The notes under the pieces: generated by a model | Seen by the model: the letters and a program-made list of their open reading frames with translations, nothing else | Databases searched by the model: none | What the model was told of the DNA's origin: nothing | In this document: piece by piece, positions 23,332 to 32,038 of the stretch | Numbering within the stretch: position 1 is the stretch's first letter | How the letters are laid out: each line of letters starts with the position of its first letter | Origin: Anaerococcus hydrogenalis DSM 7454 | GTDB lineage: Bacteria; Bacillota; Clostridia; Tissierellales; Peptoniphilaceae | Assembly (NCBI RefSeq): GCF_000173355.1 | Contig: NZ_ABXA01000032.1 | Location: 1 to 44,333, forward strand | DNA length: 44,333 bases | Direction of reading: 5' to 3' | Made by a program: the position numbers and the translations under genes

Positions 23332-24363
23332 TTAACTCCTAACTTTTTTTGTGGTTTTTCCTATATATAATTTCGCATCAAACTTACTTATCTTTTCGTA
23401 TTCTTTTTTATCAATTATTTTAAATAATTCTTTTACAGACTTATAGGCTATTTCTGATGCAGGTTGGACTATGGTTGTTATCGGTTTTAGTAAGTATTTA
23501 TTTATCTCTAGTCCATCAAAACCTGCAAGAGAATAATCTTCTGGAACTTTTTTTCCAAAATCATCAATAGCCTTCATAGCCCCCATGGCAATGGTATCTG
23601 AAATTGCATAAATTGCCGTGCAAGAAATATTTTCTTTGACAATTTTTTTGCCAACCTCATAACCATGTTCTAGGGAGTAAGGGTTTAAGCCTTTATTTGA
23701 ATAAAAAACTAATTTTTCATCAAATTCTATCCCATTTTCTTCTAGGGCCTTTTTGTAACCTAGAAGTCTAAGCTTTCCTATACTTTCATCATCATATCTT
23801 GGTCCAATCAAGGCGATTTTTTTGTGACCTAGACTTATCAAATATTCTACTAATTTTTTGCTTTGAAGAAAATCATCTATTCCCAAGCAAGCTGACCTTG
23901 GAATTTGTAGGGTTTGATTTATTATTGTTGTCATTGTAAAAGGCACTGCTAATGACTTTAATTTTTTACTATCATTTATAAAATATCCTCCCAAAAATAT
24001 TATTCCTTCCGGTTTTAAAGTTTTTACAATTTTTTGGGCCAGATCTATCTCGCTTGAATTTTCTTCAACTTTTTGTAGGGCAAAAGTGTAACCAGAATTT
24101 GTAATTTCTTCTTCTAAGACCTTTAGCATGGGTGTGAAAAAAGGATTTGTAATTCCCTTTATCAAAACTGCAATAGTTTTTGTTTTTGTTATTTTTAAAT
24201 TTCTTGCATTTTGATTTGGTGTATAGCCAACTTCTTTTATAGTATCAAGGATTTTTTTTCTTGTTTTTTCGCTTATTTCATCATTATTATTTATAGCTCT
24301 TGAAACTGTACTTACACTTACTCCACACAAGGATGCTATTTCTTTTATGGTTACTCTTTTCAT
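23332..24363 (-). CDS. LacI-family transcriptional regulator (MalR type)
   Basis: This 343-residue repressor has an N-terminal HTH (VTIKEIASLCGVSVSTVSRAINNNDEISEKT), the hinge helix NQNARNLK, and a periplasmic-binding-protein-like sensor domain (KTIAVLIKGITNPFF; YAISDTIAMGAMKAID; YSLAGFDGLEINKYL). It is encoded inside the maltodextrin operon between malG and malQ. The likely target is the palindromic site GGAAACGATACC at the malE promoter. Maltose or maltodextrin as inducer is inferred from neighbours. Confidence 0.88.
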   Translation of the reverse strand: MKRVTIKEIASLCGVSVSTVSRAINNNDEISEKTRKKILDTIKEVGYTPNQNARNLKITKTKTIAVLIKGITNPFFTPMLKVLEEEITNSGYTFALQKVEENSSEIDLAQKIVKTLKPEGIIFLGGYFINDSKKLKSLAVPFTMTTIINQTLQIPRSACLGIDDFLQSKKLVEYLISLGHKKIALIGPRYDDESIGKLRLLGYKKALEENGIEFDEKLVFYSNKGLNPYSLEHGYEVGKKIVKENISCTAIYAISDTIAMGAMKAIDDFGKKVPEDYSLAGFDGLEINKYLLKPITTIVQPASEIAYKSVKELFKIIDKKEYEKISKFDAKLYIGKTTKKVRS

Positions 24364-24367
24364 TTAC

Positions 24368-25204
24368 CTATCCCTTAATTGCTCCAGCGGCAACTCCTTT
24401 CACAATATGTTTTTGCATTGTCAAGTAAAATACTATCACAGGTAGCATAGATAATACAAGCATAGCCATCATAGCTCCTAAGTCTTTGTTTCCATTACTT
24501 CCAACAAGCATTTGGATTACAACTGGAATAGTTTTATATGGGGTGCTTACTCCTATTACAAGATAAGGTAGGAGGTAATCATTCCAAATCCACATAGTGT
24601 TTAAAATTGCTACTGTTATTGCTGTTGGTTTTAAAATTGGAAGAATAATATAGAAGAAATGTTTTATTGGCGAACATCCATCTATCATCGATGCTTCTTC
24701 GATTTCTATTGGGATTGATTTTATAAATCCTGCAAACATAAATACTGAAAGCCCACTTCCAAAGCCCAAATACAAAACAACCATACCTATTGGATTGTTT
24801 AAATGAAGCATGTCTGCAACTTTTATTGTTGGAAACATAACCATTTGGAAGGGAACTATCATTGAAAATACAAATAAGTAATAAATTACTTGTGTAAATT
24901 TATTTTTCACCCTGGTTAAATAATAGGCTGTCATCGCTGAAAAAAGTACAACAACTGCAACAGAAATTATTGTTATAAAAAATGACCAGCCAGCTGCTTG
25001 GAAAAACCCTGTCCTTGCAAGACCAGAAACATAATTTTCAAGACCTGCAAAAGAATCTCCTTTTGGAAGGCTAAATGGTGAATCACTTATAAAAAATTTT
25101 CCTTTAAAAGAATTTATTAGGATAAATCCAATAGGAAATAGGAAAATCACAAGTAAAAACAACATTATGACAAATAAAATTGCATTTATAGTTTTTTCTT
25201 TCAT
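24368..25204 (-). CDS. malG: Maltodextrin ABC transporter permease MalG
   Basis: This 278-residue inner-membrane permease has six expected helices and the EAA loop IEEASMIDGCSPIKHFFYIILPILKP that contacts the ATPase. It begins on the last base of the malF stop (shared at 25204). It forms the channel with MalF. Confidence 0.9.
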   Translation of the reverse strand: MKEKTINAILFVIMLFLLVIFLFPIGFILINSFKGKFFISDSPFSLPKGDSFAGLENYVSGLARTGFFQAAGWSFFITIISVAVVVLFSAMTAYYLTRVKNKFTQVIYYLFVFSMIVPFQMVMFPTIKVADMLHLNNPIGMVVLYLGFGSGLSVFMFAGFIKSIPIEIEEASMIDGCSPIKHFFYIILPILKPTAITVAILNTMWIWNDYLLPYLVIGVSTPYKTIPVVIQMLVGSNGNKDLGAMMAMLVLSMLPVIVFYLTMQKHIVKGVAAGAIKG

Positions 25205-26049
25205 TATTGTTCCACCTCTTTTTCTCTAGTAAGTTTGATTTGAAGATAGGCTATAAAGGCTACGATTATAAAAAATATTACAGCTTTTGCCTGTCCTACT
25301 CCCTCAAATCCATTTCTTGAAAACATTGTATCAACTATATTCATAGCAAGCATTTCAGTTTTATACATTGGAGCTCCTGCTGTTAGGGCAAGGTTTTGGT
25401 CGTATAATTTGAAACTATTGGTAAGGGTTAAGAAGGTACAAATTGTAATTGATGGCATTACCATTGGAATTGTTATTGACTTTAAAATTTGTCCCTTGCT
25501 AGCCCCATCAATTTCTGCAGCTTCTATCAAAGCAGGAGGCACATTTTGAAGGCCTGCTATATAAATTACCATCATATAACCAATCAATTGCCAATTCATA
25601 AGAATTACCAAACCCCAAAAACCAAATTTTGGATTTGCCAAAAGTGTTTGGCCAAATTTTAATAAAAACGAATCAATCATAACTTGCCAAGTATAACCAA
25701 GGACTATTCCACCTATTAAGTTTGGCATAAAAAATACAGTCCTAAATAAATTTGTTCCCCTGATTTTTCTAGTAAGAACAACAGCAAGTGAAAATGCCAA
25801 GACATTTATAGAAATAACACAAATAATTGTAAAAATTACTGTAAATACAAAGGCTTTTCCAAATCTTTGCCCACTTGAAAGGGCTGTAACATAATTTTGT
25901 AAACCTACAAACTCAGAATTAAAAATTGTAGTAAATTTTGTAAAAGAAAGTCCAATTCCTAAAATAAAAGGAATGATAAAAACTATACAAAAAACTAAAA
26001 AAGTAGGTAAGACAAAAAATGGGAAATATTTTTTCAATATTTTTTCCAT
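25204..26049 (-). CDS. malF: Maltodextrin ABC transporter permease MalF
   Basis: This 281-residue permease has the EAA loop LIEAAEIDGASKGQILKSITIPMVMP and six helices. It is a short MalF form without the large periplasmic loop of E. coli. The start at 26049 has GGAGG. It is separated from malE by an intercistronic hairpin that probably lowers permease expression relative to the binding protein. Confidence 0.9.
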   Translation of the reverse strand: MEKILKKYFPFFVLPTFLVFCIVFIIPFILGIGLSFTKFTTIFNSEFVGLQNYVTALSSGQRFGKAFVFTVIFTIICVISINVLAFSLAVVLTRKIRGTNLFRTVFFMPNLIGGIVLGYTWQVMIDSFLLKFGQTLLANPKFGFWGLVILMNWQLIGYMMVIYIAGLQNVPPALIEAAEIDGASKGQILKSITIPMVMPSITICTFLTLTNSFKLYDQNLALTAGAPMYKTEMLAMNIVDTMFSRNGFEGVGQAKAVIFFIIVAFIAYLQIKLTREKEVEQ

Positions 26050-26073
26050 AAAAACCTCCTTTATGGATTTTTA

Positions 26074-26120
26074 AAAAAAGTCTGAATGTTTTAATGATTT
26101 ATCATACATTCAGACTTTTT
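26074..26120 (-). terminator. Intercistronic hairpin between malE and malF
   Basis: The arms AAAAAGTCTGAATGT and ACATTCAGACTTTTT enclose an AT-rich loop. The minus-strand transcript has a T-run after it. It probably acts as a partial terminator or mRNA stabiliser at the 3' end of malE, allowing more binding protein than permease. Confidence 0.75.
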
Positions 26121-26159
26121 CTATTAGGATAGATTAATCAGAGATAATCTTTTGTTCTT

Positions 26160-27518
26160 TTACTTTTGAGCTGCTTTTTCATCTTTCCAAGATTTTACAA
26201 ATGAATCTTTAACTTCATTCCATTTCATTTCTCCAGATGCATATTGACCTAGAGCTTGTCCAAAGAAGTCTTTGAAAGCTTGGCTTGGGAATGATGTGAA
26301 GTTCCAATCAACATTGTATAAGTCTTTGTTTGACATGTATTTTACAACTTCTTTTGCAAGAGGATCTTCTGGTTGATCTTCTTCTTTGAATGTATCAAAT
26401 GGTGAAATAAATCCAAGATCTTTTGTTACAAATTCTTTTCCCTTATCAGATGTAAATAACCAATTTAAGAATTCTTCTGTAGCTTTTTGGTCTTCTTCAC
26501 TAGCCTTTGAATTTACTGAGAAGAAGTTTTCAGTACCAATACAGATACCTTGTTTTTCTTCACCCTTTACTCCTGTATAAATTGGTAAGAATTTAATATT
26601 TTCAGCCTTAACCTTGTTGCCAGAAACTTCTGAAATTTGGCTCCATGCCCAGTTTCCATTTTGAACAAAGGCAGCTTTTTCAAGTGCAAATTCAGCCATA
26701 GAATCTGTTACTGCTTTTCCAGTTAAAGCATTTGGTTCAACTGTTGAATTTTGAATATAAAGATCAAAAATATTTTTGTAATTATCAGAATATTTGAATT
26801 TAACTTCATCCATATCCTTTACTTTGTTGTCCCTATATTCATAAAAAATTGGTAAATTTGCAAGGTGAGTTTGCCATCTCCAATCTTCACCCGGTTTTAA
26901 AGAAGTACAAGCAAAGGCTCCGTCTATTCCAAGATCAGCTTTTTTAGCTTGCATATCCTCAGCAACTTCTTTTAATTTTTCAAAATTATTAATTTCATCA
27001 ACGCTTTTAATTTTTGCACCGTCAAGTTTTATATATTTTTGTAAAATTGCATCGTTATAGATTATTCCATATCCTTCAACAACATAAGGAATACCAAAAA
27101 CTCCTTCCCCATCCTTAACAGCAAGGTCTTTATCTATAAGGTGTTTATAAAGTTCAGAATCCTTTAAATCCTTTGTATAATCTTTCCAGTTTTTGTAACC
27201 GATAGGTCCATTAATTTGGAAAAGTGTTGGGGCATCAGATTTTGTAATTTCTGCCTTCAAAGTTTTTTCATAAGTTCCACTTGCAGCAGTAACAACCTTA
27301 ACAGGAACACCCGTTTCATCAGTATAAGTTTTTGCAATCTCATTCCAAACCTTTTCAACTTCTGGTTTGAAATTCAAATAATAAACAGATCCCTTTGCAC
27401 TATCGCCACTTTTTGCATTAGAGCTATTGTCAGCATCATTTTTTTGCCCACAAGATGTAAGTGATAAAGATGTTGCAAGAAGCAAGGCTGTTGCCAATAA
27501 CGTTTTCTTCAATTTCAT
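26160..27518 (-). CDS. malE: Maltodextrin-binding lipoprotein (ABC solute-binding protein)
   Basis: This 452-residue CUT1 binding protein has an N-terminal lipoprotein signal: hydrophobic core LLATALLLATSLSL and lipobox LTSC with Cys23 for lipidation. The mature part matches bacterial extracellular solute-binding protein family 1 (GTYEKTLKAEI, EKAAFVQNGNWAWSQ, EEFLNWLFTSDKGKEFV). It is the first gene of the operon, with GGAGG upstream of the start, and tethers sugar capture to the outer face of the membrane. Specificity for maltodextrin comes from malQ and glgP in the same operon. Confidence 0.88.
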   Translation of the reverse strand: MKLKKTLLATALLLATSLSLTSCGQKNDADNSSNAKSGDSAKGSVYYLNFKPEVEKVWNEIAKTYTDETGVPVKVVTAASGTYEKTLKAEITKSDAPTLFQINGPIGYKNWKDYTKDLKDSELYKHLIDKDLAVKDGEGVFGIPYVVEGYGIIYNDAILQKYIKLDGAKIKSVDEINNFEKLKEVAEDMQAKKADLGIDGAFACTSLKPGEDWRWQTHLANLPIFYEYRDNKVKDMDEVKFKYSDNYKNIFDLYIQNSTVEPNALTGKAVTDSMAEFALEKAAFVQNGNWAWSQISEVSGNKVKAENIKFLPIYTGVKGEEKQGICIGTENFFSVNSKASEEDQKATEEFLNWLFTSDKGKEFVTKDLGFISPFDTFKEEDQPEDPLAKEVVKYMSNKDLYNVDWNFTSFPSQAFKDFFGQALGQYASGEMKWNEVKDSFVKSWKDEKAAQK

Positions 27519-27658
27519 AAAAATTCCTCCATTTTGATTTTTTGCCTAGCAAAGATATTTTTCGATAAAAAAGCCTAATTTTTTTAATTAGTATTTTTAA
27601 ATTAGCATTTTTTAGAATTAAACTTTTTATACTTAGAAAAATTCATGCAAACTATTTT

Positions 27659-27672
27659 CGGTATCGTTTCCG
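27659..27672 (-). promoter_or_regulatory. LacI-type operator of the maltodextrin operon
   Basis: CGGAAACGATACCG on the minus strand is a near-palindrome with the CG centre typical of LacI-family (and cre-like) sites. It lies about 8-21 bp past the -10, over the transcript start, fitting repression by the LacI-type protein of this operon; CcpA binding is an alternative. Confidence 0.65.
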
Positions 27673-27679
27673 TAAATTA

Positions 27680-27708
27680 ACTATAGCATATTTAAAAATA
27701 AAAATCAA
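27680..27708 (-). promoter_or_regulatory. malE operon promoter
   Basis: On the minus strand: TTGATT (27703-27708), 17-bp spacer, TATAGT (27680-27685). The leader to malE is about 155 bases and otherwise featureless. Confidence 0.7.
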
Positions 27709-27858
27709 GCCTTTAATTAATTTTTTCAAAAAATATTTTTTTCTATTTAATCCTCTAATTTTAGCTTTTTATAAGAAGTAGGTATATTTTTCAAAATTTT
27801 TTTGAAATTTTCTTAAAGTTCTGTATTAATAAAAACAAAAAATTATAACATTTTCCTA

Positions 27859-27883
27859 AATAAAAAAAGACCCTAAGGTCTTA
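27859..27883 (-). terminator. Terminator, distal hairpin copy beside element E
   Basis: The hairpin AAGACC-CTAA-GGTCTT is followed by T7 in the minus direction. The proximal copy at 28140-28157 differs by one base. It serves the small membrane protein operon. Confidence 0.75.
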
Positions 27884-28139
27884 CAGAGCGTAAACAAAGT
27901 CAGTTTAATAATTAATCAATGATTTAAAAATAAAATTACGCTAAAAAACCATCTCTACTAGATAAATATGCCTTGATTTGGCATATTTATCCCTAAAACT
28001 AAGTGTGAAAGCACGAAAAAGTTTGCAAGGCAAACGTGTTTTAGTATGAGTGAAGCGAACGCATGGAGAGATCTAATGAGATTTCTCCGCTCGTTGCACT
28101 CGGTCGAAATGAGAAAATTTTTAGTTTGAAAACAGTCTG
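27884..28139. mobile_element. Interspersed element E (MITE-like), terminator-flanked
   Basis: This 256-bp copy begins CAGAGCGTAAACAAAGTCAG and ends TTTAGTTTGAAAACAGTCTG. It contains the variable-stem hairpin GATAAATATGCC-TTGATTT-GGCATATTTATC, GTGTGAAAGCAC, GGAGAGATCTA..GAGATTTCTCC and the outer TCGAAATG arm. Its 18-bp flanking copies of the terminator hairpin (27866-27883, 28140-28157) differ by one base. Confidence 0.8.
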
Positions 28140-28197
28140 AAAGACCCTGAGGTCTTAATTTTTAAGTAGTAATATAAAAAAGTAATTTTTTTATAAA

Positions 28198-28464
28198 TTA
28201 ATAAATCATATATCCAATTATATTTGTAAAGAAAAATGTAAATATTAATAAAATATTTAAAAACAAAAATACATAATTTTTATTTTTTACAGAAAAAATT
28301 GATCCTATAATCCCACATATAGGACACAAATATAAACTTGTAAATCCTAAGGGTCTAAGTCCTTTACCAAATATAAATTCCATTGAATCATATGGGACAA
28401 TTATTGAAATTATCAAAATTATTATAGCAAAGGTAAATATATAAATTTCTGGTCTTTTTTTCAT
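28198..28464 (-). CDS. Small membrane protein, function unknown
   Basis: This 88-residue protein has about three hydrophobic segments (IYIFTFAIIILIISIIVPY; LYLCPICGIIGSIFSV; YVFLFLNILLIFTFFFTNIIGYMIY) and a CPIC motif. I do not recognise a family. GGAG lies before the start at 28464. It follows another small membrane protein 8 bp upstream and is the last gene of a run that includes the DNA-repair pair. Confidence 0.6.
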   Translation of the reverse strand: MKKRPEIYIFTFAIIILIISIIVPYDSMEFIFGKGLRPLGFTSLYLCPICGIIGSIFSVKNKNYVFLFLNILLIFTFFFTNIIGYMIY

Positions 28465-28472
28465 ATTTTCTC

Positions 28473-28739
28473 CTAAAGCATTTCCAAAAAACTTACAATC
28501 ATCAAAATAAACGACCCTATCATAGTTAAAATATACCCTATCATAGTTAAAATATTAAAAAACATATTATTTTTTTCTTTTTTAATAAATATTTTATAGA
28601 CCATTCCACTAAATACAATGGAATAAAAGATAGCATTTGGCCCACTTGTTGGAAGTTTTTTTGTCCATGAGATTATCATTACTATCATATAAGAAATTGC
28701 TCCCCCAATAACTTGGTAGTCTGAAATCTTGTCTTTCAT
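28473..28739 (-). CDS. Small membrane protein with internal tandem repeat, function unknown
   Basis: This 88-residue protein starts at 28739 (AGGAGG, 5 bp spacing); a longer in-frame start at 28775 lies inside the upstream gene and lacks a site. It has about three hydrophobic segments. A perfect 21-bp tandem duplication (28514-28534, 28535-28555) encodes the doubled LTMIGYI segment in the last helix. No family is recognised. Its start overlaps the stop of the TIGR03915 gene, so it is translationally coupled to it. Confidence 0.6.
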   Translation of the reverse strand: MKDKISDYQVIGGAISYMIVMIISWTKKLPTSGPNAIFYSIVFSGMVYKIFIKKEKNNMFFNILTMIGYILTMIGSFILMIVSFLEML

Positions 28740-29470
28740 TATTTCCTCCTGTTTTTTTCTGGCAAATATTTCCAATATTTTTTTGGCATATTTGAAATCA
28801 TAAGTTTTTTATTTTTTCGCTCTTTTATAGAAATTGCATCATAAAATCCTATCCAAAGATTTTGAAAAAATTTCTCTTGGTCACTTTCTTCTATATCGAG
28901 ATTTAAAATTTCTATAACTTCTACATTTCCATAAATTGAAATAAATGCTTTTTTTCTATTTTTATCGTAAATAATAAATTTTTCCTTGGGCATTCTTCTT
29001 AAAAAATGTCTTGAAAGATCTTCCAAAATATTATTGTGAGATTGGTACTCAGAAAATAAAAATCCCTCTTGAATTTCTCTAAATCTCAATAGCCCCTTAT
29101 AAGCATGAGCTTCGCTTGTATAATTTTTTATCATTTTATTAAAAGCTATAGAGTATTTATTTGTAGAATTTATAATATTTTTACCCTTTAGAAAAGAAAG
29201 TTTTATAAGTCTTGCAATTATTATGTCCTTATTTTTATAATCTGACCTAAAGGCTATTTTTATTTGATAAAAAAATTCTTTTGATATATTTTTCTTTATA
29301 GAATTTTCTACCCTTCCTGCCTTATCATATTCTGTTTTTATAAAAGTTTGGTCAAAAAGAGAAATTTGATTATTTTCACTTTCAATTTTAATTTTAAAAA
29401 GATCCTTATAAAAAAGAAAAACTACTGTTAAAAATCCCTCAAATGACCCATCATATACAATATTTTTCAT
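28739..29470 (-). CDS. TIGR03915-family putative DNA repair protein
   Basis: This 243-residue protein matches the TIGR03915/DUF4130-type family: YDGSFEGFLTVVFLFYK at the start, AHAYKGLLRFREIQEGFLFSEYQSHNNILEDLSRHFLRRMPKE in the second half, and PKKYWKYLPEKNR at the end. It is almost always paired with the radical SAM protein encoded immediately upstream (gap 3 bp). The family is predicted, not shown, to act in DNA repair or modification. Confidence 0.82.
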   Translation of the reverse strand: MKNIVYDGSFEGFLTVVFLFYKDLFKIKIESENNQISLFDQTFIKTEYDKAGRVENSIKKNISKEFFYQIKIAFRSDYKNKDIIIARLIKLSFLKGKNIINSTNKYSIAFNKMIKNYTSEAHAYKGLLRFREIQEGFLFSEYQSHNNILEDLSRHFLRRMPKEKFIIYDKNRKKAFISIYGNVEVIEILNLDIEESDQEKFFQNLWIGFYDAISIKERKNKKLMISNMPKKYWKYLPEKNRRK

Positions 29471-29473
29471 ATT

Positions 29474-30709
29474 TTACCCAAAAAGTGATAATTGCTCAAA
29501 AGATTTAGGATCAGAAAGGATCATCCTTTCCCTCAAATCTTTTTGGTCCTTAAATTTTAAACCTTGGTATTTTCCGTTTACTGTAATAAAATTTCTAGCT
29601 TTTTTTACAGAAATGTTTAAGGATTTCAAGTGGTAATATTCAAGATTTCTGTATTCTCTTGCATTTACAATTCTTCTTGCTGAAATTCTTCCAATACCTG
29701 GAACTTTCATTAAATCAGAAAAGCTTGCCTTATTTATTTCAACAGGAAATTTATCAATATTATTTATTGCCCAATCTGTTTTAGGATCAATTCTTAAGTC
29801 AAAGTTTTTATTTTCTTCATTTAATAAATCAGATGATTTAAAACCATAAAATCTTAAAAGCCAATCAGCCTGATAGAGTCTGTGTTCTCTTAAAAGTGGA
29901 GCTTTTTTTACATCTTTTGTAAATTCACTTTTTACAACAGGAACAAAAGCTGAATAAAAAACTCTTTTTAACGAATAAGAGTTGTACAAATTTTCTGCCC
30001 TATTTACTATATCAAAATCAGATTCTCCTCCTGCTCCAATTATCATTTGGGTAGTTTGACCTGCAGGGAGGAATTTTGGAGTATGCCTATACAATTTTAT
30101 TTCATTTTTTCTTTGGATTATTTTTTCCTTGGCAAAATTCATAGAAGATTCTATGGCCTTGGTAGATTTTTGGGGAGCTAAAATTTTTAGAGAATTTTCT
30201 GATGGAAGTTCAACATTAACGCTCATCCTATCAACCAAAAGACCCATTCTTTTAACTAAATCAGAGTCAGCTCCAGGTATAGATTTCATATGTATATATC
30301 CATTATAATGATATTCATTTCTCAAAATATCAGCCGTTTTTATCAAAAGCTCCATTGTATAATTTGGATTTTTGATAATTCCCGATGATAAAAATAAACC
30401 TTCTATATAATTTCTCCTATAAAAATTAATAGTCAAATCAGCAACTTCTCTTGGAGTAAATTCTGCTCGTTTTGTGACATTTGATGACCTATTTATACAA
30501 TATTCACAATCATAAACGCACTTATTGGTAAATAAAATTTTCAAAAGAGAAATACACCTACCATCTTCGCTCCATGAATGACAAATCCCAGAAAGATGAC
30601 TATTTCCCAAACCTTTTGATGAATTTTTTCTATTCGATCCTGAAGAAGAACAAGACACATCATATTTAGCAGCATCTGTCAAAATCTCCAATTTTTCTAA
30701 AATATCCAT
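29474..30709 (-). CDS. TIGR03916-family putative DNA modification/repair radical SAM protein
   Basis: This 411-residue protein has the radical SAM cluster motif CVYDCEYC (Cys64, Cys68, Cys71). It is preceded by a cysteine-bearing N-terminus (CSSSGSNRKNSSKGLGNSHLSGICHSW). The barrel includes VDRMSVNVELPSE. A C-terminal helix-hairpin-helix DNA-binding segment (about 335-365, LMKVPGIGRISARRIVNAR) supports action on DNA. It forms an operon with the TIGR03915 partner. The start at 30709 has AAGGGATT. Confidence 0.88.
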   Translation of the reverse strand: MDILEKLEILTDAAKYDVSCSSSGSNRKNSSKGLGNSHLSGICHSWSEDGRCISLLKILFTNKCVYDCEYCINRSSNVTKRAEFTPREVADLTINFYRRNYIEGLFLSSGIIKNPNYTMELLIKTADILRNEYHYNGYIHMKSIPGADSDLVKRMGLLVDRMSVNVELPSENSLKILAPQKSTKAIESSMNFAKEKIIQRKNEIKLYRHTPKFLPAGQTTQMIIGAGGESDFDIVNRAENLYNSYSLKRVFYSAFVPVVKSEFTKDVKKAPLLREHRLYQADWLLRFYGFKSSDLLNEENKNFDLRIDPKTDWAINNIDKFPVEINKASFSDLMKVPGIGRISARRIVNAREYRNLEYYHLKSLNISVKKARNFITVNGKYQGLKFKDQKDLRERMILSDPKSFEQLSLFG

Positions 30710-30865
30710 ATAATCCCTTTCATCGTTTAGACTCTTACTGTCTTATAATTATATGGGAATATTTAAAAACTTTCAAGAAAAAAATAGATAAAAACTTATT
30801 TGATATTTCCTACACTAATTGAAAATAATAAAATCAACTCAAAATTTTATATTATTATAAACTTC

Positions 30866-31594
30866 CTACTTTTTATCAATTGCTATAAATGAAAAAGCAA
30901 ATTTATAGCCTGCATTAATGGATAAATTCATAGAATCTATGTGAGAGAATTGACTTGCTGTAATTGGCAATATTTCTTTATGATTTTTTAAAATTTCATG
31001 GGTCATATTATTTAGCATAAGACTCATTAATTTTTTATATTTGGGATCTTTGGAAAATTTTTGACAGGAAAATTCCCATAAATATTTAGAATTTTTACTA
31101 AAAGATGCTAAGGCTATTAACTTTTCATAATCATAATAAGCATAGGCAAATTTCGAATTAAAATAGGGATCATCAAAATCAAAAATGAATTTGTATTTTC
31201 TGTATTTTTCAGCATTTTTAAGGTCGATTTTTTCAAATTTAAAAGCTCCTTCAATTTTTTTGAAATTGTTATTAGGCTCAAATACTGGACCATAATTTAT
31301 ATTTTTTTGACCATATTTTCCAATAATTTTATCTATTTTATAAATATTTTCATATTCAAAAAACCATTCTGATGGAAAATCTTCCAATTCATCTTTCAAT
31401 TCTTCTAACATTTTCTTATTATCTGATTTTATTAGGACATTTTTCCCACATCCAATTATAGAAGTTGGATAAAGATTATAGGTCAAAGATTCTTTTTTAA
31501 ATTTCATATTTAAAAAAATATTTTTATTTTCAACTAAGTCATCATTTTTTAAATCGAAGTCATAAAGAATTTGTTTTCTTGTTAAATTTCTCAT
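30866..31594 (-). CDS. GNAT-like acetyltransferase, substrate unknown
   Basis: This 242-residue protein has a variable N-terminal half and a C-terminal half with a GNAT-like layout. It shows strand YAYYDYEKLIALASFSKNSKYLWEFSCQ, helix KYKKLMSLMLNNMTHEILKNH, then a late MNLSINAGYKFAFSF stretch like the usual N-x-x-L-x-x-x-G-Y/F motif. It resembles the acetyltransferase-like group with a long N-terminal region, but the acetyl-CoA loop is not clear. Assignment is moderate; hypothetical protein is the fallback. Confidence 0.55.
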   Translation of the reverse strand: MRNLTRKQILYDFDLKNDDLVENKNIFLNMKFKKESLTYNLYPTSIIGCGKNVLIKSDNKKMLEELKDELEDFPSEWFFEYENIYKIDKIIGKYGQKNINYGPVFEPNNNFKKIEGAFKFEKIDLKNAEKYRKYKFIFDFDDPYFNSKFAYAYYDYEKLIALASFSKNSKYLWEFSCQKFSKDPKYKKLMSLMLNNMTHEILKNHKEILPITASQFSHIDSMNLSINAGYKFAFSFIAIDKK

Positions 31595-31683
31595 CTTTTT
31601 TCTCTTTTCTACTTATGTGATTAAATTTGACATCTTTATTTATATATAATATTTTATAAATAGAGAAAAAGAAAGGATTTTTT

Positions 31684-31950
31684 ATGAAAACCACAGTGAT
31701 TTTTATAGTAATTTTAATAATAAGTGCAATAGTTAATGTTCTTTTATTGTCAAAATTTAGTTTTGGTGATGATAGGGATAGAAAAATTTTTAATAAAACT
31801 TGTTCTCACACCCTAATGGCCTTTATAATTTATCTTTTACTTGATATGATTTTACCTTTTACAAATAATACTGATTCTTTTACAAATCTTTTTGTAATTT
31901 CTCTTTTATTTTTGATAAATCAACTTGTCTACAGGAAGAAATTATCATAA
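31684..31950 (+). CDS. Small membrane protein, function unknown
   Basis: This 88-residue protein has three hydrophobic segments (TTVIFIVILIISAIVNVLLL; MAFIIYLLLDMILPF; NLFVISLLFLINQLVY) and a short charged loop (GDDRDRKIFNK). It has an AAAGGA site and a correct ATG. No family is recognised. It stands alone, divergent from the GNAT-like gene. Confidence 0.55.
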   Translation: MKTTVIFIVILIISAIVNVLLLSKFSFGDDRDRKIFNKTCSHTLMAFIIYLLLDMILPFTNNTDSFTNLFVISLLFLINQLVYRKKLS

Positions 31951-31987
31951 TTTTTTAATAAAAAACCAAATATTTAAATTTCAGCAC

Positions 31988-32036
31988 AAAAAAATCGACT
32001 TTAAACTTTCTTTACAATTTAAAGTCGATTATTTTA
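31988..32036. terminator. Bidirectional terminator
   Basis: AATCGACTTTAAA..TTTAAAGTCGATT is a long stem. In the minus direction it is followed by T7; in the plus direction by ATTATTTTAT. It serves the 31684-31950 gene and anything transcribed leftward from 32.0-32.5 kb. Confidence 0.75.
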
Positions 32037-32038
32037 TA

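Noticed and set aside
27655-27675. CcpA cre site as the only reading of the malE operator
   Set aside because: It deviates from the TGWAANCGNTNWCA consensus at several places, and a LacI-family gene lies in the operon; CcpA is kept only as an alternative.
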